Assembly: GCA_019455245.1 (NCBI GenBank)
Contig: JACFMR010000002.1
Coordinates: forward strand, 62,001-126,000
From: Opitutaceae bacterium
GTDB lineage: Bacteria; Verrucomicrobiota; Verrucomicrobiia; Opitutales; Opitutaceae
Direction: 5' to 3'
Length of the DNA stretch: 64,000 bases
The notes under the pieces were generated by a model. It did not search any database and had not been told where the DNA came from. It was given only the letters and a program-made list of their open reading frames with translations. Positions 58,045 through 64,000 of this stretch are shown piece after piece. The position numbers and the translations under genes are program-made. The number at the start of each line of letters is the position of its first letter. Position 1 is the first letter of the stretch.

Positions 58045-58123
58045 AGCATGATGCCATCCAACCAACTCAATTGAAGCAAGCGCCTCATCTGGTATCGAAC
58101 ATCTTTACGCCAGCTTTGCTACC

Positions 58124-60028
58124 CTACCGCCCCAATCCCGCCTTGAGGATGTCGAGCGTGCCGGTGCCGGCGGAGGTGGACATCAGGTAAACCCCCGCCC
58201 AGCCCTCGCTTACGATTTCGCGGATCTGCGCCGCCGCGAGTTCCTGGCCCAGCTTGTTCTGGTCGGCCACGTCGGCATACGCCGCAAAGCGCTGCAACAT
58301 CGCATCCGGCACCACCACCCCGGGCACCTGTGCCATGCGGCGCGCATGCTCGAGGTTCGACAGCACCATCACGCCGACCAGAAACGCGCAACGGTCGCGC
58401 AACGGCTCCAGCGCCCGCAGCGGCTCGGACCGGAACGCCGGCTGCGTCATGATGTAGTCCGCGCCATGGTCGATTTTGCGCCGCAGCCGGTCGAGTTCGC
58501 GCGGCAGGTCCGGCGCCTCGGGCTCCACGCCGCTGCCGATCGTGAAATGCATGCGCGGGTCGGCGTGGCGACCGAGCGGGGCGCCGCCGAAATCCACGCC
58601 GGCGTTGAGGCACGTGTGCGTCAGCCGGATCATCGCCACCGAATCGAGATCGAACACCGCCGTCGAACGCGGATAGGTGGGCGACATCTTCGGCGGATCA
58701 CCCGTGACGAAGAGCACGTTGTGGATGCGGTTGGCGTGGTAACCCATCAGCCGGCTTTGCACACCCATGACGTTGAGATCGCGGCCGGTGAAATGCGGGA
58801 TGAACTCAACCTCATCGCCCGTCTCCGCCGTCCACCCGAGCCGTGTGCGCACCAGTTGCACGAAATCGCCCGGCGGGATGAGCGGGATGCCGCGGGAGCC
58901 GTCGGTGAAATCCACCGCATCGACCAACCCGCTGCCCGCGAGCTGGGCGACGAGCTCGACCTTGCGGCGCACCACGTCGTCGTCGGTGCCGCGCGGCGGC
59001 ATGGCCTCGACGCTGACCACAAATTCGCCGGCCTTGAGCTTGCGCGAGAACCGGCCGTTGCCCGCCTTCTCGGCATCGCCGCATGGCGCCAGCGCGGCCG
59101 CCGGAGCCGCGGTGGTGATGCCCGCGCCCGCCCCGCGCGCAGCCAGATAGTTGCGCATCTCCGCGATGTGCGGCGGATGCATTTCGCAACAGCCGCCGAG
59201 CAAGCGCACGCCGCGGTCGGCCAGGCTGCGCGCGAGTTTGCCCGCCGCCTCCGGGTTGACCGTGGTCATGAACCGGTTGCCGACGCGTTGGAAACCGCCG
59301 GCGTTGGGCATCGCCGCGAGCAGGATCCGGCCCGCGCGCAGGGGCTCGGTGTCGGCCACCGCCTCCACAAACGCCGTCGCATCCCACGGCGCACAGCAGT
59401 TCACCCCCGCCACCGCGACACCGAGCTCGGCCATGTGCCGGACAAAATCCTTCGGGTCGTTCTCCGGCACGCGCACCTTGTCGTCGGGCCGCAACGCGAG
59501 ATTGGCGATGATCGGCGGCGCGCCCGGCCGCGATTTGATCAACGCGATCAACAGTTCCAATTGCTTCAGCGAACCGAAGGTCTCGAGCAACAGCGCGTCG
59601 GCGCCGACACCGATCAGCGCGTCCACCTGAGCGTGATACGCATCGGCCACGGCCAGCGCGGTGTCGAGTTCCTCGGCCGTCGGCCCGATCGAGCCCAGCA
59701 CAAAACACGGTTCCACCGGTTGCGCCGCGGCTATTTCTTCGCGCACCAGCCGCACGCCCGCGCGGTTGATTTCATCCACCCGGTCCTGCAGGCCGAACTG
59801 CCGCAACTGCGCGAAGTTGGCGCCAAAGGTGTTGGTTTTCAGCCCGCGCGCGCCCGCCGCGAGGTAGTCGCGGTGCACCTGCCGCACGAGATCGGGCCGG
59901 TCGAGGTTGAAGGCTTCATAAACATGGTTGGTCTCGGAGAGACGGCCGGTCAGCGTGAACAAATAAGACCCCATCGCCCCGTCGGACAGGAGCGGACGCG
60001 ACGACAAAGCGGCCAGAAAATCAGACAT
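58124..60028 (-). CDS. Bifunctional homocysteine S-methyltransferase / methylenetetrahydrofolate reductase
   Basis: 634 aa. N-terminal homocysteine methyltransferase barrel (1-290): LSDGAMGSYL, LKTNTFGAN, and zinc ligands C211 (GVNCC) and C280-C281 (LLGGCCEMHPPHI). The C-terminal half (from about 335) is MetF-like: SVEAMPPRGTDDD, FNPR-type segments, GGAPLGRHADP and YIMTQPAF. The same fusion is known in YitJ-type proteins. It can link methyl-tetrahydrofolate, homocysteine and methylene-tetrahydrofolate. Being near the corrinoid cluster, it is a candidate exit route for methyl groups. It is a single gene about 2.3 kb from the last URO-D gene. Confidence 0.88.
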   Translation of the reverse strand: MSDFLAALSSRPLLSDGAMGSYLFTLTGRLSETNHVYEAFNLDRPDLVRQVHRDYLAAGARGLKTNTFGANFAQLRQFGLQDRVDEINRAGVRLVREEIAAAQPVEPCFVLGSIGPTAEELDTALAVADAYHAQVDALIGVGADALLLETFGSLKQLELLIALIKSRPGAPPIIANLALRPDDKVRVPENDPKDFVRHMAELGVAVAGVNCCAPWDATAFVEAVADTEPLRAGRILLAAMPNAGGFQRVGNRFMTTVNPEAAGKLARSLADRGVRLLGGCCEMHPPHIAEMRNYLAARGAGAGITTAAPAAALAPCGDAEKAGNGRFSRKLKAGEFVVSVEAMPPRGTDDDVVRRKVELVAQLAGSGLVDAVDFTDGSRGIPLIPPGDFVQLVRTRLGWTAETGDEVEFIPHFTGRDLNVMGVQSRLMGYHANRIHNVLFVTGDPPKMSPTYPRSTAVFDLDSVAMIRLTHTCLNAGVDFGGAPLGRHADPRMHFTIGSGVEPEAPDLPRELDRLRRKIDHGADYIMTQPAFRSEPLRALEPLRDRCAFLVGVMVLSNLEHARRMAQVPGVVVPDAMLQRFAAYADVADQNKLGQELAAAQIREIVSEGWAGVYLMSTSAGTGTLDILKAGLGR

Positions 60029-60381
60029 GGCCGCAGACCCTGCCAGCCCGCGCCCGGTGTGTCAAAGGCGCGGTCGGGACGGAGCGTCAGGATGGAGTGC
60101 TGCCAGCTTATACCAATCGCCCGCAGCTTTTGAACGCCCTGCGTAGGGGCGTGCCTCGTGCACGCCCGCGAGCACAACAGGAATGTCGCGTGGGCGTGGT
60201 CAAGCCACGGCCCCTACAGGCAATCAGCAATAGCAGTGTGGCCACGAGCGTTAGCAAGTGGACCGATCCCCCACTCGCTCACACTCGCGGCCACTTGGCT
60301 GCAGTCTTACATAAACGGCTCAAACTTGCTTGGCGCATGGCTCTGCAGGCCGGCAAAGTGCGCGGCCGCCCCCAACCCCCT
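60029..60381. repeat. Repeat-filled intergenic region
   Basis: No gene seen. A GTAGGGGC...GCCCCTAC repeat spans 60142-60217 with inner hairpins GCGTGC/GCACGC and CGTGG/CCACG. A second unit spans 60238-60294 (GTGGCCACGAGCG...CGCGGCCAC), related to 55920-55976. Confidence 0.65.
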
Positions 60382-61980
60382 TTAAATCTCCGGCGATGAT
60401 TCCGGTTTGCCGTCGCCGCCCACGTAATTGCACACGCGCCACGCGTGGTAGCCCACGCGATCCAGCCAGCGCATCGCGTCCAGGGTTTCCAGCGCGTGGT
60501 TCGGCCCGCCCTGTCCGTCCGCCGTCTGCCGCAGCACGGCGGGCCGCTCCGTCCGCCGTTGCCCGGCCAGGGCCGCCGCCGCCCGTTCCACCTGCGCCAC
60601 CCAATCCGCCGGGGCATGCCCCGCCAGACCGGCCGCGCCCAGTTCCAAGATTTCGACCACCTGCCGCACCATCGGCCGCACCCGCTCCGCGGACAGGACC
60701 CGCAACACGTTCTCGGCGGGTCGCAGGCGGTTTTGCAGGCGGGTGAGATGATCGATCGCGTGCAGCTGCGCCACCCGCGAGGCCGAAGGCGGCTCGTCCT
60801 CGTTGACGGCCGGGATCTTGGCAAAAAACACCTGCGTCCGGTCGAGGGCCTGCCGGACTTGCCCGGCGCGCACTTCCTCCGGCGCGCCCGCTTTGCCTTC
60901 GAGCGTGGCACGCACGCTCGTGAACATTTCCACGGCAGTCTCGGCCAGCGCCCGGCGGGTCGCCTCCAGCGCCACCGTGGGCGCATGCAGCAAAGAATCA
61001 TCCAGATGCCGCGTCAGGGCCGGCGCGTGGTCCGGCAGCCGCCGCTCGATCCAGCGGGCGAACGGCCGCGCGACGGGCAGAAAGATCATCACGCCGAGCA
61101 GGATGAACGAGGTGTGAAACGCGGCCAGGCTCGTCGCGCCCGCATCCAGTCCGAGATGCTTTTGCGCCAGCCCGATGAGCCCGAGGAACAGCGGCAGCAG
61201 CACGACGGCGATCACGCCCGTGGCGAGATTGAACAGGATGTGCGCCAGGGCGGTGCGCTTGGCCGGGGTGCTCCCGCCGATGGCCGCCAGCGCACCCGTC
61301 ACCGTCGTGCCCACCGCCGCGCCGATCACCAGCGACGCCGCCTGCTCAAAGTTGATCGCCCCGGTGTGCAGCGCCGTCAGCGTCGTCGCCACCGCTGCGC
61401 TCGAGGACTGCATGATGAGCGTCATCACCAGACCGATGATCATCGCGATCGTGTGCCCCGCCAACCCGCCGGCCGGCAGTTGCGCGAGATTGAACACGCC
61501 CGAGAGTCCCTGCATGCCGGCCTGCAGGGTTTCGATACCGATGAAGATCAGGCCGAAGCCCGCCAGCGCCAGCCCGAGCGATTTCATGCGGCCGTGCGCC
61601 AGCAGTTTCATGAACGCGCCCGCGCCCACCAGGGGCAGCGCATAAAACCCCAGGCTGACCTTCAGGCCCAGCACCGCCACGATCCAGCCCGTGCCCGTCG
61701 TGCCCAGGCTCGCGCCCATCACCACCCCCACCGTCTGCGGAAAGGCGAGCAGACCCGCGCTCACGAAGCCGATCACCGCCACCGTGGTCGCGCTGGACGA
61801 TTGCACCAGCAGCGTGACGAGCGTGCCCGAGCCGAAGGCCTTCAGCGGCGTGCCGGTGAACCGCACCAACGCCCGGCGCAACGCCTCGCCGGCGTAGGCC
61901 TTGAGCCCGTCGGTCAGCAGTGCCATGCCCAGCAGAAACAGGCCGATGCCGCCGGCCAGCTTGAAGATCATCTCGGTCAT
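60382..61980 (-). CDS. Na/phosphate cotransporter family protein with PhoU-like tail
   Basis: 532 aa. Two inverted membrane repeats carry the QSSSA signature (TLLVQSSSATTVAV and TLIMQSSSAAVATT), diagnostic for the NptA/Na-Pi-II family, with about nine helices through residue 310. Residues about 340-520 are a helical PhoU-like cytoplasmic domain. It likely imports phosphate with sodium, or acts as a regulatory phosphate-linked transporter. Normal length for the family; transcribed alone. Confidence 0.9.
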   Translation of the reverse strand: MTEMIFKLAGGIGLFLLGMALLTDGLKAYAGEALRRALVRFTGTPLKAFGSGTLVTLLVQSSSATTVAVIGFVSAGLLAFPQTVGVVMGASLGTTGTGWIVAVLGLKVSLGFYALPLVGAGAFMKLLAHGRMKSLGLALAGFGLIFIGIETLQAGMQGLSGVFNLAQLPAGGLAGHTIAMIIGLVMTLIMQSSSAAVATTLTALHTGAINFEQAASLVIGAAVGTTVTGALAAIGGSTPAKRTALAHILFNLATGVIAVVLLPLFLGLIGLAQKHLGLDAGATSLAAFHTSFILLGVMIFLPVARPFARWIERRLPDHAPALTRHLDDSLLHAPTVALEATRRALAETAVEMFTSVRATLEGKAGAPEEVRAGQVRQALDRTQVFFAKIPAVNEDEPPSASRVAQLHAIDHLTRLQNRLRPAENVLRVLSAERVRPMVRQVVEILELGAAGLAGHAPADWVAQVERAAAALAGQRRTERPAVLRQTADGQGGPNHALETLDAMRWLDRVGYHAWRVCNYVGGDGKPESSPEI

Positions 61981-62256
61981 GATGTCACGGAAGGTTGCCT
62001 GATCACGCCCCGGTTATGGCCGGACCCCGTGCCCACTGCACGCGCATAACATCGCGACCGGTCTCCCGTGGCACCATCACCCTCCGGAGGCCCCGGCTCC
62101 GCGCGGACCGCGGAAAACGTGCACGCACCCATGCGGGGCTTGCGCCTTTCGCGGTGTTTCAAACCCCCATGGGGAATTGCTCTTCCCGTTTGGTCCAACG
62201 ATCAGCATCAGCGGCGGCGTGCTGTTGTTGGGTCGTCGGCCCCGGACGTTCGGCTG
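61981..62256. other. Intergenic, nothing recognised
   Basis: 276 nt upstream of the Na/Pi gene and downstream of the CPBP gene (both minus strand). I see no gene and no strong hairpin. It should contain the Na/Pi gene promoter. Confidence 0.4.
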
Positions 62257-63000
62257 TCATGCTTTCCCGGTCAGGTCTCCGCCCGCGACCGGCCCGGCTT
62301 CTTCGAATGCGGCACTGCCCGTAAGGCCGCTCGTGACATCCAGAATCACGTGCAGTGCGATCGGCACCCAGAGTGTTCCCGTGACCAGATACGCCACGCC
62401 CAGAATCACCCCCGCAATCGTCGCCCGCAGCACCCCGTCTTTCCACCCGAGGTACTGATGCGCCAACCCAAAGACGATCGCGGCAAGGAGCACCGCGGTC
62501 ATCCCGGGCAGCAGCAGGTTCAAGTACCAGATCAGGAATCCCCGGTAGAGAATTTCCTCACAAAGACCGGCCGTGAGGCTCAAGCCCATCCACAGCCGCC
62601 GTTCGCGGCTGTCGCGGGGCACCATCAGTCCTGCGACACCGCCGAACTGTTTCTGCACCTGGGCCCGCGCTTCAACCGAAGACCGAACCGTCGCCACCTG
62701 ACGTCCCAGCACGATGGCCAGCCCGATGGTCGCCATTGCTCCGATCCAAAACGCCCAACCACCCGGGACACCGAGGCCAACAGCTGTTGCCGCCCGCCCC
62801 GACCACAGCCACCACAAGAGGACGGCCAACGTCAGCACCCACAGCTCGATCATGCCTTGACGATACAAGCGCGCCCGGGCGCAGGCCCCGCCCGCCTGCA
62901 ACCGGGGTAAAAGCCGTCGATACCAATCGAGCGTAAAGCAGAGCGGATACGCCACCCCGATCAGCCCGACCAACAGATGATCAACCAGACTCGGCATCAT
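62257..63000 (-). CDS. CPBP-family intramembrane metalloprotease
   Basis: 247 aa, about seven membrane helices. Motifs EEILYRGFLIWYL (Glu-Glu-x3-Arg), FGLAH and HVILDVTSG supply the Glu/His metal set of CAAX-processing and bacteriocin-processing (ABI) proteases. Role unknown: it may process a membrane peptide or confer immunity. ATG at 62998-63000 (a second ATG directly follows). No linked peptide gene is visible. Confidence 0.82.
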   Translation of the reverse strand: MMPSLVDHLLVGLIGVAYPLCFTLDWYRRLLPRLQAGGACARARLYRQGMIELWVLTLAVLLWWLWSGRAATAVGLGVPGGWAFWIGAMATIGLAIVLGRQVATVRSSVEARAQVQKQFGGVAGLMVPRDSRERRLWMGLSLTAGLCEEILYRGFLIWYLNLLLPGMTAVLLAAIVFGLAHQYLGWKDGVLRATIAGVILGVAYLVTGTLWVPIALHVILDVTSGLTGSAAFEEAGPVAGGDLTGKA

Positions 63001-63174
63001 GCTTCAACCTGTCTCACCCATCAATCGTAGGCGATGAGACCCGCGCGGGCGAGTGCGCAGTGCGCCCTTCTGAATACCACGTCACGCCGAGGTATGTCCT
63101 GCGGCTTAACCAGACGTTTGCGCACCACGTCGGCTGCTGAAGATCGGGCCATGCCGTCGGGTCGTGACCCGTTT

Positions 63175-63468
63175 TCAGGCCGTCTGATTCGAGTCCTGTG
63201 CAAAATGAAGTACCCGCCGGACGGCGACATGCGCCTGCTGTTCTTCCCAGATAAAGTAGATGGCATACGGGAAACGATCGGTTCGCGCCAATCGATGCAG
63301 CCGGCCGCGTTGACGAAAAATTTGTGGCATCCTCGCAATCAAATTCAGGCGCGCTTCGACACACCGCAGAAATTCATGTCCCAGCCCCATACTTCGTGCC
63401 TCATACCATTTGAAAGCCTCCATCAGGTCGGCCTCGGCACGCGGCGCGATGGAAAGCGTGTTAGCCAC
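63175..63468 (-). CDS. ParE/RelE-type toxin
   Basis: 97 aa, GTG start at 63468 (residues ANTLSIAPRAEADLMEAFKWY). The pattern ...AEADLMEAFKWYEARSMGLGHEFLRCVEARLNLIARMPQIFRQ, then RTDRFPYAIYFIWEEQQAHVAVRRVLHFAQD, is the ParE/RelE fold. It overlaps the antitoxin stop by 8 nt, normal for these pairs. It probably inhibits gyrase or cuts mRNA; which one cannot be told from the sequence. Confidence 0.82.
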   Translation of the reverse strand: MANTLSIAPRAEADLMEAFKWYEARSMGLGHEFLRCVEARLNLIARMPQIFRQRGRLHRLARTDRFPYAIYFIWEEQQAHVAVRRVLHFAQDSNQTA

Positions 63469-63694
63469 GGTTCTTGGAATCGCCGGCGATGCGTCGCCTG
63501 ACGTTTTCCCACGAGTCACCCCGGGACGGATCCGCCGTGTAGCGATCCGCATCCTCCGCCAGCACCTTGTCATGCCAGACGGGCGGCTCCACGGCGTTGG
63601 ATTCCCGTGCAATCTGATTCCACAGCTCTTCGACCAGCAGGAGTTTCTCAGCCGGGGAAAGTCGCTCGATTTCAGCGGCAAGTGTGGCGTTCAC
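63461..63694 (-). CDS. Addiction-module antitoxin (PF09720-like)
   Basis: 77 aa, starting at a GTG (63692-63694) with AAGG nearby. Segment LAAEIERLSPAEKLLLVEELWNQIA is the family hallmark (LSPEERxxLxxxLWxSL); ADPSRGDSWENVRRRI is the typical tail. It binds and neutralises the toxin encoded just downstream and probably autoregulates the pair. The longer frame starting at 63808 is less likely to be used. Confidence 0.8.
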   Translation of the reverse strand: MNATLAAEIERLSPAEKLLLVEELWNQIARESNAVEPPVWHDKVLAEDADRYTADPSRGDSWENVRRRIAGDSKNRG

Positions 63695-64000
63695 GGTCAG
63701 GACCTTGATCAGATCCGGGTATGCAGGCAAGTTTGCAAAACACCCGCCACGGGTAACAACAGGATCCCAAGAAGGCAGACGAGGCTTGAATCTTCTGTGA
63801 TGTTTCAAACCTCAATGATGAAGGATGAGCCTGTGGCTTTGCCCAACGTTAGCGCAGCACAGCGGCCGTTGCAGATCGGAAGGTGCCGTCGGGTCAAAGG
63901 GTAAAGCAGGACTCGTTTCCGGACTCCTGACCCGCTTCCGGACTCCCGCCGCGGGATAAGGAACGGGGCGAAGGCGGTTCACGGGACAGACGTGTGGCGC
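63695..64000. other. Right edge, nothing recognised
   Basis: 306 nt at the window end upstream of the toxin-antitoxin pair. No gene is visible. A word CTTCCGGACTCC occurs near 63915 and is loosely repeated near 63935. The pair's promoter should be here. Confidence 0.35.

Noticed and set aside
60142..60294. CRISPR array
   Set aside because: The repeated units are hairpins of varied sequence and irregular spacing, not direct repeats with unique spacers; no cas gene is present.

Overview
The window is GC-rich, densely coded bacterial chromosome. A very large beta-helix protein with a PEP-CTERM tail, a CHAT/ECF-sigma/membrane-protein unit, many sugar-type oxidoreductases and enolase-superfamily enzymes, GTAG...CTAC intergenic hairpins and a large set of uroporphyrinogen-decarboxylase (URO-D) superfamily proteins together suggest a Verrucomicrobiota, Opitutaceae-like organism. 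That placement is inferred; no rRNA or other taxonomic marker is present.

Layout. 0-1.9 kb is a degenerate accessory border: a truncated EEP-family gene, one unrecognised small gene, two near-twin terminators, and a broken tRNA(CAT) with a partial duplicate. 1.9-7.7 kb holds a sialidase-like/SGNH hydrolase and a signalling operon: a sensor kinase with CxxCH-type motifs, then two receiver proteins with GcvH-like C-termini. 7.9-20 kb holds one outlying URO-D protein, sugar-type SDR, AKR and enolase-family genes, and a TolC-HlyD-ABC permease exporter operon. An IS4-type insertion sequence with a 9-bp target duplication sits just upstream of the exporter operon. 20.2-28 kb holds the PEP-CTERM beta-helix gene divergent from the CHAT protease, ECF sigma and membrane-protein operon; this block is bounded by AAGTAACC/GGTTACTT palindromes. 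28-37 kb holds an enolase-superfamily enzyme, a TonB-C-like secreted protein, an MFS transporter, a DUF2249/oxidase-like/DUF59/YecH-like group, and CbpM-CbpA-TrxC.

37.1-60 kb is the highlight. It has 13 full-length and one truncated URO-D superfamily genes around a single corrinoid protein, a single ferredoxin/DUF4445 corrinoid activator (RamA type) and a DUF1638 protein, with a bifunctional homocysteine methyltransferase/MTHFR nearby. Two operons diverge from 48.14-48.31 kb. I infer a multi-substrate, corrinoid-dependent demethylation system: many substrate-specific methyltransferases feed one corrinoid protein, and the methyl group enters one-carbon metabolism. The substrates are unknown.

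56-64 kb holds an adenine methyltransferase with a probable partner gene, the MTHFR fusion, a Na/Pi cotransporter, a CPBP protease-like protein and a ParE-type toxin-antitoxin pair. Intergenic gaps repeatedly carry dispersed hairpin repeats, some running into coding sequence.
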